The notes under the pieces: model-generated
The model's database searches: none
What the model was told of the DNA's origin: nothing
What the model saw: the letters and a program-made list of their open reading frames with translations, nothing else
Part shown: positions 1-5,595 of the stretch, in pieces
Layout: each line of letters starts with the position of its first letter
Numbering within the stretch: the first letter of the stretch is position 1
Made by a program: the position numbers and the translations under genes
Origin: Clostridia bacterium
GTDB taxonomy: Bacteria > Bacillota > Clostridia > TANB77 > CAG-508
Direction: 5' to 3'
DNA length: 6,858 bases
Assembly (NCBI GenBank): GCA_900772235.1
Contig: CAAGQX010000181.1
Location: 1 to 6,858 of the forward strand

Positions 1-69
1 AAAGATGAAGAGAAAGTCCAGACTACAAACATTTTAAATTTAAATGGTAACGAAAGTTATAGTAGTAAG
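1..69 (+). ncRNA. Group I self-splicing intron, 3' end (partial; 5' part lies before the window)
   Basis: Seen: bases 8-19 read AAGAGAAAGTCC, matching 10 of 12 positions of the J8/7-P7 3' strand I recall for bacterial group I introns (AAGATATAGTCC). Next comes a helix ACTAC (22-26) with GTAGT (62-66), which encloses an A/T-rich stretch and a hairpin TAAC-GAAA-GTTA (48-59). This has the form of a P9 region with a GNRA tetraloop, the kind of loop that docks into the intron core. The segment ends in AAG, so G69 would be the terminal omega-G, immediately before sequence that fits tRNA-Tyr from position 36 onward. Inference: splicing would join U35 to A36 of the anticodon, which suits the U required at a group I 5' splice site. 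P1-P7 5', any homing endonuclease and the 5' exon are outside the window, so subgroup and activity cannot be judged. Confidence 0.68.
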
Positions 70-119
70 AAATCTGTTCTCATACGAGTACGATGGTTCG
101 AATCCATCCCTGCCCACCA
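70..119 (+). tRNA. tRNA-Tyr(GUA), 3' exon (A36 to CCA)
   Basis: Seen: reading from base 70, AAA fits positions 36-38 and TCTGT (73-77) fits the 3' anticodon stem. Bases 78-91 form a 14-nt variable arm with CTC/GAG pairing (79-81 with 86-88). A perfect T arm follows, GATGG-TTCGAAT-CCATC (92-108), then the acceptor 3' strand CCTGCCC (109-115), discriminator A116 and encoded CCA (117-119). A long variable arm with A73 limits the choice to Leu or Tyr. The anticodon-stem sequence and variable-arm size match the usual Firmicutes tRNA-Tyr pattern, in which a stem of the form GCAGA-CTGTAAA-TCTGT carries the GUA anticodon. The expected 5' acceptor strand GGGCAGG and the D arm are not in the 69 bases upstream, which supports an intron interruption. 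The identity as Tyr is inferred because G34 and U35 are not visible. Confidence 0.78.
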
Positions 120-121
120 AG

Positions 122-147
122 AAAGCATAGCGAAAGCTATGCTTTTT
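122..147 (+). terminator. Rho-independent terminator of the tRNA-Tyr transcript
   Basis: A perfect 10-bp stem, AAAGCATAGC (122-131) with GCTATGCTTT (136-145), is closed by a GAAA tetraloop and runs into five T residues (143-147). It lies two bases after the CCA end, so the tRNA is the last gene of its transcript. Confidence 0.9.
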
Positions 148-158
148 CGTATATTAAC

Positions 159-171
159 GGATGGATTCGAA
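159..171 (-). repeat. 13-bp inverted copy of the tRNA-Tyr T-loop/T-stem sequence
   Basis: GGATGGATTCGAA at 159-171 is the exact reverse complement of 97-109, the T loop, 3' T stem and first acceptor base of the tRNA. The match stops at both ends. It lies beyond the terminator in otherwise A/T-rich DNA. It could be a leftover of recombination at the tRNA gene, or chance. Integrase attachment duplicates are normally direct, so this is not a standard attachment site. Confidence 0.5.
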
Positions 172-216
172 AAAGAAGATTAATTATAATATTAAAAAAT
201 AATAGATAAAAAGCAC

Positions 217-245
217 TTGACAAAAGCAAACAAATGTTTTATAAT
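217..245 (+). promoter_or_regulatory. Consensus housekeeping (sigma-A) promoter for the ORF6N gene
   Basis: A perfect -35 TTGACA (217-222) and perfect -10 TATAAT (240-245) are separated by the ideal 17 bases. Transcription should start near 252 and give a short leader of about 24 nt. The ribosome binding site GGGAAGTGAG lies just before the ATG at 276. The rest of 120-275 contains only the terminator, the inverted T-arm copy and A/T-rich sequence. Confidence 0.88.
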
Positions 246-275
246 GCTTATAGTTTTATATAGGGAAGTGAGATT

Positions 276-1241
276 ATGGAAAATGAAATAAATAGTTTGA
301 CAGCTCAAGAGAACATATCGAACGAAGAAATAAAAAATTTGATATATACTATAAGAGGGAAACAAGTAATGCTAGATAGTGATGTAGCATTGCTATATCA
401 CTATGAAACTAAAAAAATAAATCAAGCTGTAAAGAGAAATATAGATAGGTTTCCAGAAAAGTTTTGTTTTCAATTAGCAGAAGAAGAGTTTTCTAGTTTA
501 AGGTCACAAATTGTGACCTTAAACAAAACTACTATACAAGAAAATCTTGAGAAGTCTTCTCTAAGGCCGAAAATTGCGACCTTAAATGAAAATACTGGTA
601 GAGGTAAACATCGTAAATATTTGCCATATGTTTTTACTGAACAAGGTATAGCAATGTTATCTGGTTTGCTTAAAAATGATATAGCAATTCAAGTAAGCAT
701 AAATATAATGGATGCTTTTGTAGAGATGAGAAAATTTTTATCTGCCAATGGACAACTATTTGAAAGATTAACAAATGTAGAATATAAATTATTAGAACAC
801 GATAAAAAATTTGATAAAGTATTTAACCAACTACAAAATGAAGAAAATATAAAGCAAAAAATATTTTTTGAAGGACAAATATATGATGCTTACAGCTTAA
901 TAATAGATATTATTAAGAAAGCAAATAAGAAGATTTTAATAATAGATAATTATATAGATGATAGTGTTTTAAAAATGCTTGCAAAGAAGAATAAGAATGT
1001 TGAAGTTGCAATATTAACATCTGAAAAAAGCAATATACAAAAAATTGATATTCAAAAATTTAATAAAGAGTATCCCATTTTAAAAGTTGCTAAAACAAAT
1101 AAATTCCACGATAGATTTATAATAATAGATAATAAAAAAATGTATCACCTAGGTGCTTCAATAAAAGATTTAGGCAAAAAGTGCTTTGGAATCAACAAAA
1201 TAGAAGATGTAGAAATTATAAATAAGATTATAAATTTATAA
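276..1241 (+). CDS. ORF6N-domain DNA-binding protein with C-terminal PLD-like (HKD-type) domain
   Basis: Seen: residues about 16-160 carry the ORF6N pattern, including IRGKQVMLDSDVALLY (26-41), KRNIDRFPEKFCFQL (53-67) and RKYLPYVFTEQGIAML (113-128). ORF6N is a KilA-N-related DNA-binding domain of phage and plasmid regulators and antirepressors. Residues about 160-198 are charged and probably helical, forming a linker. The C-terminal third (about 198-321) has alternating beta strands and ends in FHDRFIIID followed by HLGAS. H278, R280 and D285 fit HxKx4D of the phospholipase-D/Nuc superfamily with Arg replacing Lys. There is one copy, so an active enzyme would need to dimerise. An insert at 73-104 duplicates SSLRSQIVTLN as SSLRPKIATLN, and the DNA under the first copy is a perfect inverted repeat. 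The ATG has a good ribosome binding site, and the gene has its own promoter and shared terminator. No integrase or phage structural gene is nearby. The ORF6N assignment is firm. Nuclease activity or a role in defence is only a possibility. Confidence 0.85.
   Translation: MENEINSLTAQENISNEEIKNLIYTIRGKQVMLDSDVALLYHYETKKINQAVKRNIDRFPEKFCFQLAEEEFSSLRSQIVTLNKTTIQENLEKSSLRPKIATLNENTGRGKHRKYLPYVFTEQGIAMLSGLLKNDIAIQVSINIMDAFVEMRKFLSANGQLFERLTNVEYKLLEHDKKFDKVFNQLQNEENIKQKIFFEGQIYDAYSLIIDIIKKANKKILIIDNYIDDSVLKMLAKKNKNVEVAILTSEKSNIQKIDIQKFNKEYPILKVAKTNKFHDRFIIIDNKKMYHLGASIKDLGKKCFGINKIEDVEIINKIINL
492..587 (+). repeat. Duplicated 33-bp segment (63-bp period) within the ORF6N gene
   Basis: Bases 492-524 (SSLRSQIVTLN) and 555-587 (SSLRPKIATLN) align without gaps at an offset of exactly 63 bp, or 21 codons. 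In family members I recall, a single LRSQ(I/F)VT stretch runs directly into the G-rich RKYLPY block. The extra 21 codons therefore look like an in-frame duplication in this gene. Confidence 0.65.
496..524. repeat. Perfect 14-bp inverted repeat inside the ORF6N gene
   Basis: GTTTAAGGTCACAA (496-509) is followed by one base (A510) and its exact reverse complement (511-524), all within codons S74-N83. The near-duplicate 63 bp downstream (about 561-587) keeps only the outer arms, TAAGG and CCTTA. The shape would suit a dimeric DNA-binding protein, such as the protein encoded here, but it could also arise from codon constraints. Confidence 0.75.
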
Positions 1242-1261
1242 AATAAGTTACAATATATTAG

Positions 1262-1298
1262 AAAAGATTCACACTATTATTGAAGTGTGAATCTTTTT
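1262..1298. terminator. Bidirectional hairpin terminator between the ORF6N gene and pflA
   Basis: A perfect 14-bp stem, AAAAGATTCACACT (1262-1275) with AGTGTGAATCTTTT (1284-1297), encloses an 8-base loop. A T run lies on the right for + strand transcripts, and the A run on the left gives U residues for - strand transcripts. The 3' arm encodes the last codons of pflA, and its stop codon (1277-1279) falls in the loop, so the hairpin ends both convergent transcripts. Confidence 0.88.
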
Positions 1299-1684
1299 CC
1301 TATTATTTTTTTAGCTCTTTCTACATCTTCTGGAGTTGCAAGTCTTACATCCTTTAATGGATAGTCGAAACCTAATTCTTCCCATTTTGTTTTTCCCATA
1401 TCGTGATATGGGAGGATTTCAAGTTTTTTTACAGTTTTTAATGAACTTAAAAATTCACCCAAATGTAGTAAATCTTCTTCATCATCTGTAAATCCAGGAA
1501 CAAGTACTTGTCTTATCCAAATAGGGATATTGTTATCGCTTAAATATTTTGCAAAATTTAGTTCTAATTTGTTTGAAACACCTACTAAATTTTTACACTT
1601 TTCGGGATCAATATGTTTAATATCTAATAATACTAAGTCTGTTAAACTAAGAAGTTCTTTTACATCATCAGTAATAGCAAACAT
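1277..1684 (-). CDS. pflA: PflA C-terminal fragment (barrel end)
   Basis: This is the 3' open frame of the broken pflA. It includes LTDLVLLDIKHIDPEKCKNL, LVGVSN, PIWIRQVLVPGFTDDE and LPYHDMGKTKWEELG, which align along their length with the second half of PFL-activating enzymes. The nominal ATG at 1684 overlaps the upstream frame by 17 bases and has no visible ribosome binding site. It is probably not an independent gene start and would be made only if the frame is restored. Confidence 0.75.
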   Translation of the reverse strand: MFAITDDVKELLSLTDLVLLDIKHIDPEKCKNLVGVSNKLELNFAKYLSDNNIPIWIRQVLVPGFTDDEEDLLHLGEFLSSLKTVKKLEILPYHDMGKTKWEELGFDYPLKDVRLATPEDVERAKKIIGKRFTLQ

Positions 1685-2012
1685 ACCGAGAAGTGTCTAT
1701 GGCAGTGGTATAATTTAATTTTTTTAATTCCCTGAAAAGAGCAATTAAAAATTTAACTTGTAATAGTGGTTCTCCGCCAGAAACAGTAACACCGCCATTT
1801 GAAAATTTAATATAGCTTTCATATTTATTTATTTGTTCAATTAATTCAGAAACTGTAACTAAATGGTTATGTGCTGTACTCCAAGTATCACGATTTTGGC
1901 AATACTTACATTGCAAATGACAACCTTGCATAAATATTACAAAACGAATACCTGGACCATCCACAGCACCAAAAGTTTCAACAGAATGAATATTACCTTT
2001 TAATTCTTCCAT
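1668..2012 (-). CDS. pflA: PflA N-terminal fragment (114 aa, radical-SAM cluster half)
   Basis: This is the 5' open frame of the broken pflA. It contains the iron-sulphur cysteines (31, 35, 38) and the SAM-binding GGE motif. After Ser108 it leaves the family alignment, reads RYVCYY and stops. Alone it holds only about half of the radical-SAM barrel and is not expected to activate PflB. Confidence 0.75.
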   Translation of the reverse strand: MEELKGNIHSVETFGAVDGPGIRFVIFMQGCHLQCKYCQNRDTWSTAHNHLVTVSELIEQINKYESYIKFSNGGVTVSGGEPLLQVKFLIALFRELKKLNYTTAIDTSRYVCYY

Positions 2013-2022
2013 ATTACCTCAT

Positions 2023-4257
2023 CTAAATTCTCTCGTGAATAGTTCTATTAATTACATCTAATTGTTGTTCTCTAGTTAATTTTACGAAATTTACAGCATA
2101 GCCAGAAACCCTTATAGTAAGTTGAGGATATTTTTCTGGATGATCCATAGCATCTAATAAAAGAGCTCTATCAAAAACATTAACATTAATGTGATGACTA
2201 TCTTGAACAAAATATCCGTCTAAAAGAGCAATTAAATTGTTAATTCTAGCTTCTTCATCTTTTCCTAGCGTAGAAGGTGTTATTGAGAAGGTATAAGAAA
2301 TACCGTCTTCTGAATGTGAGTAAGGAAGCTTTGCGATAGTATTAAGAACAGCTAAAGCACCATTAGAATCTCTACCGTGTAATGGATTAGCACCAGGTCC
2401 AAATGGGGCTCCTGCAAGTCTTCCATCTGGTGTAGTACCAGTATATTTTCCATAAACAACATTTGAAGTTATAGTTAAAATTGAAAGAGTAGGAGTAGAG
2501 TGTCTGTAAGTTCGTTGTTTCTTTAATTTATCCATAAATAGTTTAACAATGGCAACTGCAATTTCATCAACTTGGTTATCGTCATTACCGTATTTTGGGA
2601 AATCTCCTTCTATTTTGTAATCAACAGCTAAACCATTTTCATCTCTAATAACTTTAACTTTTGCATATTTAATTGCAGAAAGTGAATCTACCACAACAGA
2701 AAGACCAGCAATACCACACGCCATTGTTCTATAAACATCAGAATCGTGAAGTGCCATTTCAAGTGATTCATAAGCATACTTATCGTGCATATAATGAATT
2801 ATATTTAATGCATTTACATATGTTTGAGCAGTCCAATCTAAAATAGCATTAAATTTTTGCATAACTTCATCATAATTTAAATATTCAGAAGTTATTGGCT
2901 CGAAACGAGGAGTAACTTGTTTTCCTGTTAATTCATCTCTACCACCATTTATAGCATAAAGTAGAGCTTTAGCTAAATTACATCTTGCACCAAAGAATTG
3001 CATTTGTTTACCAGTTCTCATTGCAGAAACGCAGCAAGCAATAGAGTAATCGTCTCCCCAATAATTTCTCATTAAATCATCATTTTCATATTGTATAGAA
3101 CTTGTTTCAACTGAAAGTTTTGTAGTATATTCTTTAAAACCTCTAGGCAAGTTAATAGACCAAAGCACTGTTAGGTTTGGTTCAGGAGCTGATCCTAAGT
3201 TTTCTAAAGTATGAAGTACTCTAAAAGAGTTTTTAGTAACTAAAGTTCTACCATCTATACCCATACCACCAATACTTTCTGTTACCCAAACAGGGTCACC
3301 ACTGAATAATTCGTTGTATTCTGGTGTTCTTAAAAATCTTATTAATCTTAACTTCATAATAAAGTGGTCCATAAGTTCTTGTAGTTCTTCTTCAGTTATA
3401 AGACCTGCTTTTAAATCTCTTTCAAAGTATATATCTAAGAAAGTGGAATTCCTACCAATACTCATAGCAGCACCATTTTGTTGTTTAGTAGCAGCTAAAT
3501 ATCCAAAGTATAGCCATTGAACAGCTTCTTTTGAGTTACTTGCAGGTTTAGAAATATCAAAACCATACATATTAGCCATTTCTTTAAGTTCGTTTAAAGC
3601 AACAATTTGGTCTGAAATTTCTTCTCTTAATTGAATGTCTTCTTCTAAAATAGAACCTCTATCTAAAGTAACTAAATCTCTTTTCTTGAATTCTATTAAT
3701 GTATCTACGCCATATAAAGCAACTCTTCTGTAATCACCAATAATTCTTCCTCTTCCATAGCCATCTGGTAAGCCGGTTATTAAGTGAGAACTTCTAGCTG
3801 CTCTAATTTCAGGAGTATATGCTGAAAAAACACCATCATTATGAGATTTACGATAGTGATGATATATGTCCTCTATTTTTTCAGAAAGAGGAACATTTTG
3901 AGCCGCACAAGATTTTTCTACAATACGAATTCCTCCATTAGGCATAATAGCTCTTTTCAATGGCTTATCTGTTTGAAGCCCTACAACTTTTTCTAAATCC
4001 TTATCTATATATCCAGGAAGATGGCTAGTAATTGTGGAAGCAGTATCTGCATCTACTTCTAAAACACCACCATTTTGTCTTTCCTTTTCATATAAATTAA
4101 GCACTTCATCCCAAAGCTTCTTAGTGTTGCTAGAGGCTGGAACTAAAAAATCCGCATTTCCAGTATAAGGAGTGTAGTTCTTTTGTATAAAGTCTCTAAC
4201 ATTAATTTCGTGGCACCATTCACCTGGATGAAATGTATTCCATTCTTCAAATTTCAT
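2023..4257 (-). CDS. pflB: Pyruvate formate-lyase (formate C-acetyltransferase)
   Basis: Known role: a cytoplasmic homodimeric glycyl-radical enzyme that converts pyruvate and CoA to acetyl-CoA and formate in anaerobic fermentation. Seen: 744 residues, normal family length. The active-site pair C408-C409 lies in IACCVSAMRTGKQMQFFGAR. The radical loop RVSGYAVNF near the C terminus has G719 as the radical glycine. The N terminus (WNTFHPGEW) and the block PDGYGRGRIIGDYRRVALYG also match true PFLs rather than glycerol or choline members of the superfamily. The start is supported by GGAGGG (4263-4268 on the - strand) five bases before the ATG. The reading frame is intact. It is the first gene of the pflB-pflA operon. 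The enzyme needs PflA for activity, and the pflA gene beside it is frameshifted. Confidence 0.97.
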   Translation of the reverse strand: MKFEEWNTFHPGEWCHEINVRDFIQKNYTPYTGNADFLVPASSNTKKLWDEVLNLYEKERQNGGVLEVDADTASTITSHLPGYIDKDLEKVVGLQTDKPLKRAIMPNGGIRIVEKSCAAQNVPLSEKIEDIYHHYRKSHNDGVFSAYTPEIRAARSSHLITGLPDGYGRGRIIGDYRRVALYGVDTLIEFKKRDLVTLDRGSILEEDIQLREEISDQIVALNELKEMANMYGFDISKPASNSKEAVQWLYFGYLAATKQQNGAAMSIGRNSTFLDIYFERDLKAGLITEEELQELMDHFIMKLRLIRFLRTPEYNELFSGDPVWVTESIGGMGIDGRTLVTKNSFRVLHTLENLGSAPEPNLTVLWSINLPRGFKEYTTKLSVETSSIQYENDDLMRNYWGDDYSIACCVSAMRTGKQMQFFGARCNLAKALLYAINGGRDELTGKQVTPRFEPITSEYLNYDEVMQKFNAILDWTAQTYVNALNIIHYMHDKYAYESLEMALHDSDVYRTMACGIAGLSVVVDSLSAIKYAKVKVIRDENGLAVDYKIEGDFPKYGNDDNQVDEIAVAIVKLFMDKLKKQRTYRHSTPTLSILTITSNVVYGKYTGTTPDGRLAGAPFGPGANPLHGRDSNGALAVLNTIAKLPYSHSEDGISYTFSITPSTLGKDEEARINNLIALLDGYFVQDSHHINVNVFDRALLLDAMDHPEKYPQLTIRVSGYAVNFVKLTREQQLDVINRTIHERI

Positions 4258-4272
4258 AAAAACCCTCCAATC

Positions 4273-4288
4273 TGGTAATAAATTACCA
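4273..4288. promoter_or_regulatory. Inverted repeat in the pflB leader (candidate operator)
   Basis: TGGTAAT (4273-4279) and ATTACCA (4282-4288) form a perfect 7-bp inverted repeat with a 2-base spacer. It lies between the predicted pflB transcription start (about 4302) and its ribosome binding site. The position would suit a repressor roadblock or a small leader hairpin. It does not match the Rex or CcpA site patterns I know. Confidence 0.4.
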
Positions 4289-4308
4289 ATATATTTATTA
4301 TCTGTAAA

Positions 4309-4337
4309 ATAATATAATAAAATTCAAATAATTTCAA
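4309..4337 (-). promoter_or_regulatory. Promoter of the pflB-pflA operon
   Basis: On the - strand, TTGAAA (4332-4337) and TATTAT (4309-4314) are separated by 17 bases, with one mismatch from consensus in each box. The predicted start is near 4302, giving a leader of about 45 nt. Confidence 0.7.
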
Positions 4338-4357
4338 GAAATTTACAAAAAGATATA

Positions 4358-4385
4358 CAAATTTTGTAGCTAAATGTGATATACT
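4358..4385 (+). promoter_or_regulatory. Extended -10 promoter for the GH18-like/mltG unit
   Basis: TGATATACT (4377-4385) is an extended -10 element (TG-N-TATACT). The -35 region (about 4358-4363, ACAAAT) is poor, which is common for extended -10 promoters. Its -35 side faces the divergent pflB promoter about 20 bases away. Confidence 0.55.
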
Positions 4386-4413
4386 ATTTGCAAATAAAAA
4401 AAGGAGCAAAAAT

Positions 4414-5595
4414 ATGAAATTAAATACGAAAAAATTTATAAGAAATATAATAATATGTTTAATAGCATTTATAATAGTTTCGCTTATTTTAAATTACGCG
4501 CCAGGATTTAAAAGAGACAAGTACAAAGATGTAACTAAATTAATAATTAATGATGAAGACCTTACAGAAAAGCTATCAAAAAATGTTTTTGTTGATGAAA
4601 ATAGCAATATATATCTATCTAAAGAAGATATGAAAAGCTTTTTTGATAAAAACATTTATTACAATAAAGAAAATAATATGATAATAACTACTTCTAATAC
4701 GAAAGTAGCAAGCATTATAGTTGATAACGATAAGATAACAATAAATGGAGTAGAGCAAACATTAAAAGCTAAGGCACTTGAAAAAGACGAAACAATATAC
4801 ATACCTTTATCTGAATTGTCTTTAGTTTATAATATAAATACCAAGTATATAGCAGATACAAACAAAGTAGTAGTAGAAAGACTAAATACTGGCTTAATAA
4901 AAGCCACAGTTGCAGAAGAATCTGTAATAAAATTTAAACCAAGAAGACTTTCTAAAAATGTTGGAGAATTAAAAAAAGATGAAGAAGTTAGTTGCTATTA
5001 CACAACAAGTAAAGGATGGAGATTAATAAGAACCGAAGATGGAACTTTAGGATATGTAAAAGCAAATACTTTAACAAACCAATATATAGTAAGACAGGAC
5101 TTAAATGATGAAATAAAAACAGCTGAAATAACAACAAGCTTAAAAGACGGAAGCACATTATCTCTGTACAATAAGGAAACAACAGTTAAAATTAAAATAA
5201 GAACATTATTTAATATAAGCAGCAATGGTGTTATTGAAAGTACAGAAGAAGACTTAAATAGTGAAAATTACAAAATATGGGCAACGATATCTAATAAAGG
5301 ATTAGAAAAGCAAACAAATGAGTTAATAATGGATTATTCAAAAAGAACAGAGCTAATTAATACAATAGTTAGTTATGCATCTAAATATAGAGTTGCTGGC
5401 ATAAACATTGACTTTGAGAGCGTAAACAATAATGAAGCATTTAATAGATTTATTATAGAACTAACACCAAGGTTAAGAGAATTAGGAATTACAACCAATG
5501 TAATACTAAACAATTCTTTTGATGAAGCTGGAATTGTTGGAATTGTAGATTATTTAATAACAGAAAAAGGAGAGATAACAAATGAAGAAAATTAA
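4414..5595 (+). CDS. Membrane-anchored stalk-SH3-GH18 cell-wall protein, C-terminally truncated
   Basis: Seen: a short basic N terminus and one hydrophobic segment (about 11-28) fit a signal anchor. Residues about 40-155 resemble the copper-amine-oxidase-like N-terminal stalk domain of clostridial wall proteins. Residues about 163-222 resemble a bacterial SH3 domain (KPRRLSKNVGELKKDEEV, GWRLIRTEDGTLGYV). From about 270 a glycoside hydrolase family 18 barrel begins, with YKIWATISN and the active-site strand AGINIDFES (328-336). Catalytic D333 and E335 are kept, but the first Asp is A328 and the second is N331. The protein ends at residue 393, shortly after IVDYLI, so roughly the last half of the GH18 barrel is absent. 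Comparable proteins are, from memory, some 530-570 residues. The last codons overlap the mltG ribosome binding site and its first 14 bases. The start is backed by AGGAG (4402-4406). It is probably a wall-binding protein without hydrolase activity. Confidence 0.8.
   Translation: MKLNTKKFIRNIIICLIAFIIVSLILNYAPGFKRDKYKDVTKLIINDEDLTEKLSKNVFVDENSNIYLSKEDMKSFFDKNIYYNKENNMIITTSNTKVASIIVDNDKITINGVEQTLKAKALEKDETIYIPLSELSLVYNINTKYIADTNKVVVERLNTGLIKATVAEESVIKFKPRRLSKNVGELKKDEEVSCYYTTSKGWRLIRTEDGTLGYVKANTLTNQYIVRQDLNDEIKTAEITTSLKDGSTLSLYNKETTVKIKIRTLFNISSNGVIESTEEDLNSENYKIWATISNKGLEKQTNELIMDYSKRTELINTIVSYASKYRVAGINIDFESVNNNEAFNRFIIELTPRLRELGITTNVILNNSFDEAGIVGIVDYLITEKGEITNEEN

Larger units (their letters stand above)
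1277..2012 (-). pseudogene. pflA: Pyruvate formate-lyase activating enzyme, split by a +1 frameshift
   Basis: Known role: a radical-SAM enzyme that uses a [4Fe-4S] cluster and S-adenosylmethionine to install the glycyl radical on PflB. Seen: the gene starts at 2012, 10 bases after the pflB stop, with GAGGT (2016-2020) as ribosome binding site. The first frame carries C31-x3-C35-x2-C38, GGEP (79-82) and IDTS (105-108), then stops at 1668. The rest of the family sequence continues in another frame down to 1277. Removing one base (for example G1688 on the + strand) rejoins the two parts as DTS-GMFAITDDV and gives about 244 residues, the normal family length. Removing one base of the A run 1679-1681 would instead give DTSRYVAITDDV. 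Both parts are otherwise well conserved, so the break is recent, a sequencing or assembly error, or (less likely) a recoding site. It is co-transcribed with pflB. Confidence 0.85.

Noticed and set aside
8..26. GAAAGTCCAGAC resembles the GAGGAAAGTCC segment of RNase P RNA.
   Set aside because: None of the other RNase P conserved regions follow, and the segment leads directly into a tRNA 3' half. The group I core plus P9 reading explains more of it.
1..119. tmRNA (ssrA) 3' end, because a T arm and CCA follow a long non-tRNA stretch.
   Set aside because: The sequence before the T arm fits a tRNA-Tyr anticodon stem and variable arm, and the acceptor end CTGCCCACCA is not the usual tmRNA CTCCACCA.
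120..275. CRISPR array, riboswitch or small gene in the first intergenic region.
   Set aside because: There are no repeated units, no aptamer-like structure and no open frame. Only the terminator, the T-arm copy and the promoter can be supported.
1668..1691. Programmed +1 frameshift producing full-length PflA.
   Set aside because: There is no prfB-like slippery site or internal ribosome binding site. I know of no recoding in PFL-activating enzymes, so a mutation or read error is simpler.
1530..1718. 62-codon + strand frame opposite the pflA break.
   Set aside because: It is antisense to conserved pflA sequence, with no ribosome binding site or recognisable protein features.
3314..3520. 68-codon open frame on the + strand opposite pflB.
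   Set aside because: It lies wholly within pflB on the other strand, has no domain-like sequence and is a shadow of the real gene. The short - strand frames at 4988-5225 and 6060-6251 are rejected for the same reason.
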